Assembly (NCBI RefSeq): GCF_047663525.1
Contig: NC_092601.1
Coordinates: 15,151,501-15,215,500, forward strand
Origin: Anas platyrhynchos
Taxonomy: Eukaryota; Chordata; Aves; Anseriformes; Anatidae
Direction: 5' to 3'
DNA: 64,000 nucleotides
The position numbers and the translations under genes were made by a program. Below, in pieces: positions 24,641 to 38,994 of this stretch; the stretch's first letter is position 1, and each line of letters begins with the position of its first letter. Under the pieces are notes generated by a model. It saw nothing but the letters and a program-made list of their open reading frames with translations, searched no databases and was not told the DNA's origin.

Positions 24641-27600
24641 TTAGCGCGGGTTGTTAATTTCCTGCTGAGCTCCGGGTCCGTGGGAGCTCCTCGTGAGGTG
24701 GAGGCAGCGAGGGGAGTGCTGTCTGTGTGCCTCCGTTAGTTAAAGACAGCTGCTGTGACCGCGGCTTTAAATTCCTACCCGGCTGCTACGAACCTGGTTC
24801 AGTCGGTTTGTGCTTTTTCCATTCATCCTGAATAAAATAAGTAGATAAGCAGCGTGGGTTTGGGGTGAGTTACTGCTCGTCAAGAGCTGGCCTAGGTGCC
24901 CTGTGGCCAGAAAATGTGGAAAATATATTGTTAGGAGAAAGCTCAGTCGCAGGACCTTTTAATAGGGTTGGGTATTGGCTCTTTGAAATGGCTAAACCTT
25001 GTGTAACTACACAGTTAATTATGCAAATAGCTGTTTCTGGTGTAAGAATTAAAACTGTTTTAGTATTTTTCTCTTTCAGGTAAATCTTTCTCGATGAGCC
25101 GTGTCAGTTCTTGAGTCTGTTTTGCCAATGCTTACTCTGACAGAAGCGCTCTCGTAGGAGCTCCTAATAGTTACGTGTATCAGAACTGGGAAAATGTTTC
25201 TTAAAGCATGTGATAGTTCCTAAGTCAGCTGGCTCTTCCAACTGGCAGTGGAATACCGGTGATAATTGTGCTTTCTAGTGTTCCAGACCTATGTTTAGCT
25301 TGATAAATAAGTAGGAAAGTATCTTAGATTAAGAACATATGTTATTCTTAGTTGTCTGTGCAGCTCTTTGAACACGTGCTTTTGTATCCCAAAGAGACTT
25401 TGGCAAAATTGTCTGCAAATACCCAGTTGAGTTCTTTTGTCTAGTGAAGCGTTTGCTCTCTTTGCTTTGTCTACATCTGGGTTTATAATGTTCGTTTCCA
25501 GAACCGAGGCATATTTCCTGTCCGCTCCTATTGTATTATTTAGGATTAATCTAGTTAACTCTTCAGCTGTATGAATAATACTGTTAATGGCTGAATTGCA
25601 GTGTTTAGGTTTAGTCACTCTTGCTGGTCTGGTTTTCCATCTGTGTGCTGCTTCTTGAGCTTCCTTATTCCTTTTGCCTTACCTTGAGCACTGCACAGGA
25701 GAAGCAGCATCGGGCCATCAGTGTCACTGAGCCGAGGTTATCTCAATGCTTATGATAATATTACCTCTTCAAGAACAACTTGGAAGTGAATCAGCTTTAG
25801 GATTAGACCATCTCAGATGTTATTTTAACTTCTTTTATTTCCAGAATGGTGTTGGCATAGCGGAACAGCTGGCTCACATTCAAGAGAATGTGTCAGATAA
25901 TCAACCAGATGCAATGAAGAAGTTTTAGCTCAGAAAATGGCTGTGTGGTCCTTAAAATTCTGCTAGCTGAAGATAGCTGTGTCCCCACCACACCCCTCTC
26001 TTCTGGTGGGTGGAAAGAGCTGGCCAAACCAGCTTCCTACCTTTTGAAAGATCCCTTTGTTCATAATTTTGAATTTAAGGTAGAGGAGTTGTACAATGCA
26101 GTTATTGGCACTACAGTTCTGATTCATATGCAAGTAGACAATGCCCTATATTGAATCTAACTCTGTCTTCCTTGGTTTGTCTACAGCCTACAAAGCCCTT
26201 TGTGAGACATGGTATGAAAAATGACTATTAGTGCTTAAAAAATTTTCTTCTTTGTTTTTTTTTTTTCTTGTAGGCTTCTGTGGAAGTATCCTTCCTGTTC
26301 CTTGTGGGATGCATTTCCATTTTATATGCAGGGAAAATCTAAGATAGGGGACTCTAGAATAAGAAATAGATGTACATGTTATTTTGCTGTAATAGCAGTT
26401 TTTGAAATGCCTTCTTTCAGTCCTTAGTTCTTGTAAGCACTGCAGGTGTTTCACTGCATGTCCCAGAAATCTTAGGCAAGTGAATACCTAGCCACAGCTT
26501 CACGTATTGTTAGGTACCCAGAGACTGGCAAAGTCCTGAAAAAATGTCTGAACTTCCAATTATATTTGCAACACTCATCTGTGCTCCTTTTTTCCTGGGT
26601 CTGTAACCCGGAATCTTTGCATTGTGCGCTCTTCACTGACTGCTCGCCTTGTTCTGAAGCGTAAATTCATCTTCAGCCACTCTTGGTTAGTTGTGAGAGA
26701 CTTCTGTGAACCCTTTTCAAAATGGATAAGAAGTTTCATACATCAGGTTTGTTGGGCAACTTGTTCTGATAGCTGACTCTTTCACAACCTAAAACTGACT
26801 TCATTCATAAAACTTCTGCTTCTCTTGTACCAGTGGAAGTGGGGAAGTGTGTGTGTGTAGGGGCTTTAGAGCACACAGTGCAAGGACTGAACAAAGCACC
26901 CCACCAGCAAGAACCATTATGGTATGGTAGGAAAGGGTAGTGTAGCTGAAGAATATCCAGGGTATGAAAAGGTGTGTGCTTGCATTCACTTGTTGCGTGC
27001 TTAATGTGACTCTACTTGGAACACCTTCATTTTCATGTTTAATTAAAGGTTTTGATGGAGCTTGAGTTCTCAGCCATAATTATAGTGATGCTAAGGCATG
27101 CAGAGCTTCCAATGTGGAAGATCATTTTGAATTATGCTAAAACTGGTAGTGTGGAAGGGAGGTGCGTGTTAAATTTATCAACGTCATCAGGTTGTGATCT
27201 GGGTAAGTCTACTTGTCAGAGTTCAGGTAGTAAATCCTAGGGTTGTCTGCTCCGTTGGGGGTTTTGAGGGCTTTGTGAGCCAGTTCCAACTCCTGAAACA
27301 AGCTACTAGTATGCCTGTTGGTGTCCTCTAGGTAAGGTATTTCTTTAAGGCTTCAAGAGTAACTCGAAATTTGTGAAGAAACTGAGGAATCGTGTCTTTT
27401 GACAACAAAGCACTGTTGAAGTGGTCTGTATTCACTTCAGTTGCTTCTCTGATAAAGGCTTCGTTCACCACCCAGATTCTTACGTGATTGTTGAACCATT
27501 TTCCTGAATTTGAAGCCTTACTTTTCAGTTCGTGTCACTGTTCTTTTCATCCTTCAGTCTTCCTCTTTCACAGTGTAGACTGGAGCCTCAAATTCTTTTG

Positions 27601-30600
27601 TGCTTTTTGTTTGCAGAACTACTTGGTGATGTACTGAAAGACCAGCCGCAGGAAGCAGATGGAATTGACTCAGTAATAGTCGTGGATAACGTTCCTCAGG
27701 TTGGACCAGACCGACTTGAAAAACTGAAGAATGTCATCCACAAAATATTTTCCAAGTTTGGTAAAATCATCAATGAATTTTACCCAGAAGCAGATGGCAA
27801 GACAAAGGGGTAAGTCATGATCACACCTGCTGGAAATAGGTTTGATGTGCTGCTCTGACCGATTTACCCTTGGTTATTAATGTCAGGACTTCATGGTGAA
27901 TTTTTATGGTGGTCTCTTACCATGGGCATCGTTTTCTACCTTAGCCTGTACAATCTTGACATCTAGTCTGAGCGACAAGCAGAAGTTCCTGAGGGAATGG
28001 AGGAGCTTAGTAACTCCTTAAGTTATGGCCTGAGGAGGTTAATTATGGAAACAAAGTTTAGCTGGGTTTGGAAGTCAAATTTCTGTGTGCTACTAAATGA
28101 GTTTTTTGGTTAATTTCCTGCTGTAGTTAATAAATAGATTAAAAGTCCATTTTAGTTAAAACCTGGCAGCAGTGGATGTAATGTTTATTGCAGAATGGAC
28201 TGTCGATATTCTGTTTCTGCCAGTGCTTATGCTAACATTAGTGACTTGAGCTTCCTTAATTCAAGCAGCCCTCCCCAGGGCTGTTTTGCCAACCTCTGAT
28301 CACTGTTCCAGGTTAATTGCAGCACCTGAAATCGAGAAGAAATCTGACCAGAAATGATTTTGCCCAGAGGGAGGGGGCACAGGAAAGTGTTGTCTGGTTT
28401 CTCTCCCTAAAATCCATCTGATACCTAGAAGGTTTTATTAAGTCTTGTTACTGAGGTTGGAGTAGCGTATCTTCCAGTGTTTGAGAGGTATCCATTAAAA
28501 AGTGGGATTTCTGGGGTGAGAGATCTTCATTTCTGTAAGGTCAATGTGAGGAGAAAAATCATTCTATCTCTGTGTTCATGTGTTCTTCACCTTTTAGTGC
28601 TGCTGCTAGTGCTTGTTTTGAAAAATTGGTATCTAATACTTAGGGGAAAATATCAGAGGCAGTGTCTGGTAGTCTTCAAGATACTCTCAGGTTACTTCAA
28701 GATACTAAAAGACTTCCCAAGTCTGCTGGATTATAAATTAGATTGTTTTAGTGGCAAGGAGGAAGCTGAATTATGTTGAAAGTAAATGAAAAGAGCTGTG
28801 CTTTGAAGGTCTAAACGAGCAGCTACAGCAAGGCTTGCGATTTCTAAACATGGTCTATCATTCAGCTGTGAAGAGCTGCATATGTGCCTCTTTTTTACTA
28901 GCTTTCATTACAGTTTTGTGAACTTGCATTTTTCACCTACTGTAGCCTTTTTACAGAAAGGATATTAGTTAATTCAGATCTGGTCCTTATTGATGAAGTA
29001 TGCCTGTGGTCAAAGTGGAAATTTTTACAGTAACTGATTAGGGACAAGACGAGAAGTTCCTTTTGTAGATGTTGGGTACTGAATTCCTAATTCATATGTG
29101 TTGTGTGGAATTTGTTGTGATTTGATCCTTTTACCAATGAACATATTTTTGTATTCCTGCATTGTAGGTACATCTTCCTGGAGTACATGTCTCCGTCTCA
29201 TGCAGTGGATGCCGTGAAGAATGCAGATGGATACAAGCTGGATAAGCAGCACACCTTCAGAGTGAACCTTTTCACAGACTTTGATAAGTGAGTGCAGCTA
29301 TCATGTGGCTATACAGTTATGGGGATTCTAATCAAGAGGGTACCTGCACTAAGTGTAACCAATCAAATTGCTCTTCCAGGTACATGACAATCAGCGATGA
29401 GTGGGAAATCCCTGAGAAACAGCCTTTTAAAGATTTGGTAAGGTTGTGTTTTGTTTTTTTAAAGTGATTAATAATAATATACATTAATGATGTTATAAAA
29501 GTAGCAGTACTGATCATATACTCCTTTGTTCTCACTGTCGTAAAGTGGCAGGAAGAACTCAAAGGTTGTGTTTAGTAGTTTCACATAGGAACTTAGGGTA
29601 AATAATGACTTCGCACAAGTAATTTAAAAATAGAGTTTTGAAAGCATTTTTTTTTAAAGTGTTTGAGGCCAGCCTCTGTTTTTTTACCATTAGCTTTGTA
29701 AAACGTCCTGTGGAGAAAGTGAAAGTTTAAAATAATTTGGGCCAGAAGTGTCAAGTATCATCAAACTGCCTTAAAGGTGCAACTTTTTATGATATGTTCT
29801 GTTAGTCTCCAGTAACCACTGGTCTGGATTATTTAATATCACTTCAAAAAATTTCTTTGTAATGGTAAGACTCTGAAGTTGCATGCTCTCTGAAGACAGA
29901 CTTCCACCTGCCAGGTAGATAGTAATTTGGAGAACTTGTCTTCCTAGCCTTTGACTCACTAATGATCTCTTGTTTTTCTTTAGGGGAATCTGCGCTACTG
30001 GCTGGAAGATCCTGACTGTAGGGATCAGTATAGCGTGATCTTTGAGTCAGGAGACCGGACCTCCATTTTTTGGAATGATATCAAGGAACCGGTTCAAATT
30101 GAGGACAGAGCAGTGAGTGTCCTGGAAGTGCTGTACATTGCACATACACTGTCAGTCTCATTCATTTTATAACATTACAGTTTTCTTGGTTTAAAAAACA
30201 TCTCTTTTTCCCCCCATTATTGAAATACTTTCTCTTCCTTTGGAAGAGAAGCGGTGAAATTACATCCTTTAAAATTAGACTTAGCTGCTTAGGTGAAACA
30301 AATGTGGAGTTTGCTTGTCTGTTTTTCCTTTTCTTTACCTCTTCATGATGCCTGTTAGTTCCATCATCTGTATATTATGAGTGATTCAGAAAGATCTGTG
30401 TATGCAAAGTCAGTTTGAGGAATACTATTCATTGGTGCTGAATATGCTCTTAAGCATGCAGCTGCTCATCACTTTTTGCCTTTCTGCTGACTGCAGAGGT
30501 GCTGAAGAGGAATAGCTGGTTTGGTAACACCATATAAAAGGGAGAGTTAGCGTGCCTGTGTGCTGTAGCCAAGTTCACTTGCTAAGGAAACTGCAGAAAC

Positions 30601-33600
30601 ATTTTCTTTATAACCATTAGGTGGAAGAAGAGTGGCTCTGGGATGGAGGCAGCTTTGCTTATCTCCATGGTTACTGGCTGTGATCTATATGGCTGATACC
30701 TCTCTAACTTAGCTGAAGGTCAAGAGCTGTAGTGTTATTAGGAACTTGACTGCTTACTCTTACTTCTGAGAAGGGTGTTTTCTTGCCAGAGCCAAAACGC
30801 TACAAAGACCACCACGCCTGTTGGGATGATTCAATTGTCAGTTACCCTACAACACTTGTCACTGTCCCTGCAAAATATTTTTGTGATCAGTAAGATCAAA
30901 CAGTCTCAAATGAGTTTTCAACCTGAAGAATAAGTACTGTACATTATGTGCATGGAATTTAAATCCACAATTTAACATATGACTAATTCTGAGATCTTCA
31001 CTGAATAAGTGGATTTGTGAAATGTGATGCTACAAGCCACACGTTAATCATCCCCCTTCAGTAATTCTGAATGAAGCTAAACCTTTCTGTATGCATTTTA
31101 AGTTTAACTTTTTTTTTAATTGCAGCGCTGGACAGAAACCTACGTGCGTTGGTCCCCAAAAGGTACCTACCTGGCTACCTTTCACCAGAGGGGCATCGCA
31201 CTTTGGGGTGGAGAGAAGTTCAAGCAGATTCAAAGGTTTAGTCACCAGGGAGTACAGCTTATTGACTTCTCACCCTGTGAAAGGTATGGTGTATGATGTT
31301 GATGTGGGGTAAGGGAACAAAAGCATGAAGTACATGTATTCTGGCTGCTGTGCTTTCAGATTGTGACTGCCCTCATTGGTTCTCTTCTGCCTTTGGAAGT
31401 GCTGTTTTTCATACATTTTAGAATGAGTGAAACTCTGCCTGACTTTGTTTTGACTTCAGGAAAGATACTTAACATAATCTGGAATAATTGTTCTATAAAA
31501 CTGAGCTGATAAAGTATCCTTGAAGTCTTAATTATTTGAGAAAATGGTATTTTCTCTCTTTAGTTGGATAGGATGTCTGTAGTATTAGATTTCTATTTCT
31601 TTGAAAAAAAATAAATAGCTGAATAGCATCTTCCAACTCTATAGTACTCAAATTACTTTTTTAAAAAAACTTTCTTTCACATTAAAGAGCTCTTTAGAAA
31701 AGGCTACAATAATTTCAGGACTGAGATGCATCTTGTTTGGCTAGTTTTCAAGCAAGACATTTGGATGTGATTAATTATCTTTAAATGGAGATGTCTAGCA
31801 TACCTGTAGTTCAGGTTGGCAAAGGCTAGTGGATTTATATGTGGTTTGAAACCAATTCTGTTCTCGGGGCAAACCTATATAGTAACTACCAATGTATTTG
31901 TTGAATTCTTTTCTCTTGTAATATCAGTATGAGAGAACTTCCACATAAAACTAGAGGCTTTTCAGCTAGAGATGCTAGGGATTACTGCATCTTGAAACTT
32001 TTTCCTCATCTCTAAGAATCCCTTTAGGAGAAGTGCTGTGTGCAAGTGCATTTTATTTTAATACTATACAGATGAAAGCGTGCTTGTTAATGATGTGTTA
32101 AATGAAATTTCAGAAGTGAAATTGATTTATTTCCTTTATAGATATTTAGTGACCTTCAGCCCTTTGATGGACACGCAGGATGACCCTCAGGCTATTATCA
32201 TCTGGGATATTCTGACTGGGCAAAAGAAACGAGGATTCCACTGTGAAAACTCAGCTCACTGGCCTATTTTTAAGTAGGTTGCAAAGCAGCATTTGAGATC
32301 AAGTAGTCTTAGACATTGTTTAATAAGTAGATAATTCCTATCTAATGTTCTTTTTGTATTTGCTTAGATGGAGTCATGATGGTAAATTCTTTGCTCGAAT
32401 GACTTCAGATACCCTCAGTATCTATGAAACACCTGTAAGTTCTCGTTTTTTTTTTGTTTGTGTTTTTTAACTTTTTTTTGCACAATGCTTTTTTGCATTA
32501 CAATGTCAGCATTTCTCATGGTGTCTATTCTAAAATACATGTTTTAATAATGCTCTGTAGAGTTTAAAAGGGAGTAAATTTATTTGCTTCTCTTCTCTTC
32601 ATCTTTCCTGGGTGAAAAAACTTCAGGTGACCCTGACAGCAAGTTTCACACTGGTTCTAGAAGCCCTAGAGAGCTCAATATACTGCTCAAGAGTCAGTAG
32701 GATTAAAGTTATGTGATACCTCTGAGTTCTCAGTAGCTGATGAGTGCCAGAATACCCAGAAGACTTTATACATTGCAGCATAATCTAGTTTGTTCTATGT
32801 TTTCATTATAATATAGACTTCTGTACTCATAAAAATCATCACAGAATTAATTTTATTGGTAGTTGTGGTATATGTATGTTCATAGTACAAAATAGGGGAG
32901 AAATGATCTCTCAAGACTGTCCACAGTTTCCTAGCTTATGTGCTCTTATAATAATAGTAAAGGGACATGTGTACATGCAAGAATGTTACTAACTTGAAAA
33001 TTGTCAATTTTCTCTTTTAGTCTATGGGTTTGTTGGACAAAAAAAGCTTGAAAATCAACGGGATAAGGTGAGTAAATTCCTTTGTAAAAAATAAGCACTC
33101 TTTTTATCAGAGACTTTGTTGTGATGAGATGAATCTTTATGCTGATTAGAGCAAATGACCTCATGTACTGAAGTGGTCAATCTAGACAAGCTGAAAAAAT
33201 AGTAAGCTCTCCACTTACTGATGTACAAGGGTGACAGATTCTGTGCTTGGAAATCCCCTTTGTGGCAATGTTTAATCGAGGATCTACCTTAGTATCCTTT
33301 TGTACTAAACGAAACAAGAATTCAGCTTGTTAGGGACTATCTTTTAATTTGTGTGCTGGCTTAAAGTAGTGCACTGTACACTGCCTGTTGGCGAGGAACT
33401 AGTCTGGTTTTGTGCATGTGTGCACACTAATTCCTGTGGCTTTTTGAGGTACCTTTTGGAAAGCAACAAAAAAAAATAAGCGTACACAGTTGCAAAAGCA
33501 TTGTCTCCAGTGTAATTTAATAGAGGGGAATTGCTAATTGGTTTAATCATTTTTCTTAGATCTTCTGGGTTTACACAGTAAAAGGGTCACGCTTAGTGAT

Positions 33601-36600
33601 TTTTTTTGCTGTTTTGATAACATTGAACATACTGCAGTTTTAAATGGCAGTTAAAAATAAGTTATATATGTAAACTGTCTTCAGTTGTTCATCTGTATCT
33701 ACAACACTCAGATACAGAGCTGAAAATGGTTTCTGTTTGTGGTCTAACTACAAATTAAAATGAAAATGTTTAATTTCCTTCCTGTAGAGATTTCTCATGG
33801 TCTCCAGGTGGTAACATAATTGCTTTCTGGGTGCCTGAGGACAAAGACATTCCAGCAAGAGTGACCTTAATGCAGCTGCCTGCTAGACAAGAAATCCGTG
33901 TGCGGAATCTGTTCAATGTTGTAGACTGTAAACTACACTGGCAGAAGAACGGGGATTACCTGTGTGTGAAGGTAGACAGGACTCCAAAGGGCACACAGGT
34001 ATGTGGATTCTGCGTTCATAAAACTTGGTTCCATCTCATGCTGATACTCAATTTTCTTATAGTGTTATTTTTCAGTATGAACACTGTAAATTACATGATG
34101 GAAAAAAAATAGTTTTGACTTGAGTTTGGATCACGTAGATGCAAACATTACATACATTTGTCTCTCTAGGATTGGTTTTGAATTTAGGCGTAGTTTGGAC
34201 TTCATTTTTAAAATGAGAGCTAGATGCCTTAGATCTTTTCCTACTTGCTGCTAAAGTTGGTTTTGAGTTCATAGGTCATGCTGCACAATGTATCATGTGT
34301 TTATCTGCTTTAATTAAGTTTCTTAACAGTCTGAAAGAAACAGATTGTTGTATACAATTGTTATTATTTATCGGAACAGAACGATTTAGAATGTGTTCAG
34401 TAATGAGGCATGCAGTATTTCTCTGCTCGTTAAGGAAAGAAATGTTGACTCAGTTCTCATCCTGAGATCTGACAGGCCATCCTATGCCTGACAGTTTAAA
34501 AAACAAATTTTGTTCTACTGCTTCTGTACTGAATAATGAGTTGATCTTGACCTTCACAGGGAGTAGTGACCAACTTTGAAATATTCCGAATGAGAGAGAA
34601 ACAGGTTCCAGTGGATGTGGTAGAAATGAAAGGTAATTCCAATTATTTACTCACTTCCAATCCTTAACTATTTTATTCAACATTTTTTTTTTTTTGGTAG
34701 ATGCTTGCATGTTTGTTAAAAGCTCCCATCAACATGTGACATTTGTTGATGACAATTAAGATATTTACACTTCTGATGGTAGCTATACTATTCCTGTTGC
34801 TGGGCTGCTTATGTAAAGTCTGGGAAGTAAAAACTTTCATTGCTGTTCATGTTTGTAGCTCAGTTTAAGGGAAAAAAAAAATGACAATACTTGGGGAAAA
34901 AAAAAGTCTGAATGTATTCATTCTGTAGCATATCAGAGATTTTGGAGCTGTAGTGTCTGACCAAAAACACTTCCCATAATGTTCTGCATTTGCCTTATCA
35001 ACCTGTGTTTTAAAAGGTAGTCTTTATGGCTGAGTTGAACTGATAGGTTCCCTCTGCTTAGCATCCCAGTGTTCTTTGATAACTGAAAGCTTTTTGTAAT
35101 TGACAGAGTTTTGATCCCTCTTTATTTTTGTTACAGAAAGCATCATAGCCTTTGCTTGGGAACCAAACGGAAGCAAGTTTGCTGTGTTGCATGGAGAAAC
35201 TCCACGGATTTCAGTTTCCTTTTACCATGTTAAAAACAATGGGAAAATAGAACTCATAAGTAAGTGACTAAAAAGCCAGTGAAAGATGTAGATGCCAAGC
35301 ATTTTGCCTGGCAGTAAACTCAAATTGTGGCTGTTTGTGGTAGATAGTGTGGCATTAGGTGCTATGCATGAATGACATTGCGTTCAAGAAATCTAGGCCT
35401 CTGGTGACAGCTAAACTGTTTTCATATTGAATCAGTCCCGGGTCTGGGAGTGACATGTTTACAAGCCAGAATGATTTTGTGGTCTTGGGAGGTTTGTGCA
35501 AGGCAATAGCATAGACTTATTTGGCTAACATGTGACAACATTTTTTTTTCCCAGTTGGGTGTTGGGATTTCTGATCCACTCTTCTTTTCTGCTAGCTTTG
35601 TATGTTTTAGTGCCACCGGGTTTTGTCTTCAGAAATGTAGAGCTAAGGACTGTTGTGAGGGCTTGCTTGCAGAGTTCAAAAATGTCTTTTGGGGAATGGG
35701 TGTAGTAACTGCTTGTAAGCTAACTGATGATACTGGATTGAGATTTTTTCTGGACTTGTTTCTTCCCAGAAACGTTTGACAAACAGCAGGCAAACACGAT
35801 ATTCTGGAGTCCTCAAGGGCAGTTTGTAGTGTTGGCTGGCCTCAGAAGGTGAGCATTGCTCAAGTTACTGGACACACCATTCCTTTTAAAGCATGAAAAA
35901 AGACTAGAGTATCTCATCAAGAAGTGTTTGCTATCTATGTGAATGCTTTAATATGAGTTTTTATTACTTAAATAGGCAAAAGAATCTTACTGACTTCAAG
36001 TGTTTACTTGTATTGAAGGGGCTTTCTGTGAAAGAATGTTAATTTTGACCTGTGGTAATTTGCCAGTTGGATTCTAATAGGTACTTGACCTTATTAAGGC
36101 TTAAAATTACTTAATTAAAACTCTCTCCCAGTTGCCTTGCTATAATTCTGATATGTCTTTTGCAAAATAAAGGAAAACAAGATGCAGTTCCATGGTGTAC
36201 TTTGTAACTTCTACTTGCTATTTGAGTCACATCAAAAGACAAATGAACTTTTCAATAAAAAAGTGGATATTTAGAAAGACTTCTTAGCTGCTTGTTAAAC
36301 ACTGACTAATCCATGTGGCTCCCGTAATGCATTTGTTGTTGTGAAAGCCTCATGCCTTCTGGTGGGCAATAGTACTCTCACAGTACTCTTATGACAAAGC
36401 TCTACTGTAAAAGTTATCAAAAAAAAAGTTCATGTTTGAGCAAGTAAAACTTACTTTAGCCAGACAAATAGTATTTGGCTTTACATGCTTTTAGATAAGC
36501 AGTGCTGTTCATCTTAGAAATCCACTTTTAGTTTTGGACTTCACTCCTTAAGTGTCTAAGCATATGATTTTTAAACTTTGGCTGTAATGTGGCTATAATA

Positions 36601-38957
36601 TGTTTTCATTGTGACTTTAGGAACAGATGTAAAATGGGTTAAAGGTCACTGAACATAAAAACAACGGCTGCATTCTTACGTGCATTTTTGGTTTTATTCA
36701 TCACATTGTTTTCTAGCCACAGGCACGTGTTACTGGTATGAGCCTGTTTCTTGGTCGCTTGCTGAGAAGATTTATTTTAGTGAGGAGCTGTAAAGATGTA
36801 GCTTGTGAAATCTGTTTTTAAAAAAAAAATGGGCTATGCTGGCATGTAAAACAATCTCTTGATTTGTCTTTGCAGCATGAACGGTGCCTTAGCATTTGTA
36901 GATACATCCGACTGCACCATGATGAATATTGCTGAACACTATACAGCTTCAGATGTGGAATGGGATCCTACAGGCAGATACATTGTGACTTCAGTGTCTT
37001 GGTGGAGCCACAAGGTACTCATTCATTCTTCTTTTCCTTCCTATTCCAGAGGTATTGACAAGTGCTATTAGTTAGGAAGAAAAATGCCTGTCACTGGTCA
37101 TACGACTTGTGCCTGGCACCATAGTTCTATGTTTGTTTCTAAACATCAGTATTTATCTGGGCCATTGGCTTCACTGGTTGTCCAAAGTAAGTTCTGAAAG
37201 GGCAGTTTACAAGTCTAAACCAAGTATCCTTTTTCTGAATGTTCGTTGTCTTTACCTGTTCAGAACTTGATCCTCTGTGTGGGAACTTGATTTCCGTGTG
37301 GTCCACACAGTATTATGTCTACTTTCATGTGGTTCGGGCCACTGTACTGTAATACTTTTCTGTACAAGCACAGAATGAGTTTTTTAGAATATGTTAGAAG
37401 GGCTTGCTTAGTCTTAAACTGTTGTGATCATCCAGAAGATAACTTTATGCAAAGCTTCAGTGAAACAAATGAACTCCATTTTGCTGTGGAATTTAATTTC
37501 TGCAGTAAAGACACAAACAAAAGATCATCTCACTTCTGTTGACTAATGATGCTAATTTTATTAAAAACAAAAATTATTTGAGGACCAGAGTAAAGTTAGA
37601 GCTTATCTTGACGGAGGCGTTGCACTACTCTTCCAGGTGGACAATGCATATTGGTTATGGACCTTCCAAGGTCGTCTACTTCAGAAAAACAATAAAGACA
37701 GGTTTTGTCAGCTTCTGTGGAGACCACGACCAGCTACCTTGCTCAGTGAGGATCAGATAAAGGTAGTGTATTCCACTGATGTGCCTGTTGATGTTGTTTT
37801 GGTGTATATGCATGCTAGGTTTACTTTTCTCAAGGATGAGATTTGAACTGTTAGAGAGTTTCGGAATTGCCTTTCTTCCCAAACTTGGGGGGATGGGAAA
37901 TATTGCCATAGGGGACCTCATTTCTGGGAACAACTGTTAATGTTACCTGTTTTTTAAGTAGTGGCCGGTTGTACTTAAATTTAAGGTACAGCGAGAGGCT
38001 ATAAAGAACAACAAACCTGAAATTAGCTGTCCAGGCTTCCACAATTGAATATTTATGGAAGTGTTTACATCTTTTTTTAAGCCAGGAAGAACAAATAGAA
38101 TTACAGTGAAGGGGAATTGCCAAGAAAAGAGATGTTTTCCAAAAATGCAAAACCTGTTCAGGCCTATGAATTCTTGCAGAATATGATGATTGCTTGCTAG
38201 TCTGATGTACTAGTTGAAATAATATTCTGTTTTACAGCAAATTAAAAAGGACCTGAAGAAATACTCAAAGATATTCGAGCAGAAGGATCGCCTGAGCCAG
38301 TCCAAAGCTTCAAAGGCAAGACAATTTTGGAATATAATACTGTAGATGAAGCTCTTGTAACATGCGTGTTATGTCGTAATGTTCATATGTTAAATTTTTA
38401 CCTTTTATAACAAACATCTGTGTTCACATTAATCCAGATGTTTAGACTTAATTCCCATATGTAGTTCAGACAGATGCCACTAAGCTCAGGATATTCAGTA
38501 ATGAATCTGGAGAGTCACTGGTGATACCTCATTAAGCAAAAGGTGGTAAAATTTGGGGGTTCTTAGTGAGTTGCTGTATTAGCCACTCTTTAAATTAAAA
38601 AACTTTTTAAAAATAATCAAAACAGCTTTTAGATTACATGTAAAGGTTTTGCTTTTTTTTTTTTAAAGTCAGTAGAAGGTATGTTCATAAGGGGCAAAAA
38701 AAAAGTGCCTTGCTAACAAATGCATTCTGTATGGATTTGCTTTATTGTGGGAGCTACCAACCTCTTCTTTCCTCTGTAGGAGCTGGTAGAAAGGAGACGT
38801 ACAATGATGGAAGAATTCAGAAAGTACCGCAAGATGGCACAAGAGCTGTACATGGAGCAGAGGAATGAGCGTTTAGAGCTTCGAGGAGGTAAGCCATGCA
38901 CACGGTACTTGTAAAAACTTGATGTTAGATAACTACCACTTCTTGCCAAGCAATAAG

Positions 38958-38994
<37 letters not shown>

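Noticed and set aside
25295-25618. 107-codon minus-strand frame in EIF3B intron 1
   Set aside because: Looks mildly protein-like, but no family is recognised, no splice or promoter context is seen, and it lies inside an intron of the opposite strand.
31180-31205. CTCF-like CACCAGAGGGGCA in EIF3B
   Set aside because: It lies in exon 6 and encodes the conserved [11 protein letters not shown] segment, so protein constraint explains it.
38162-38215. C/D-box snoRNA-like TGATGA and CTGATG in an EIF3B intron
   Set aside because: The boxes are too close together, with no terminal stem or guide region of normal length.
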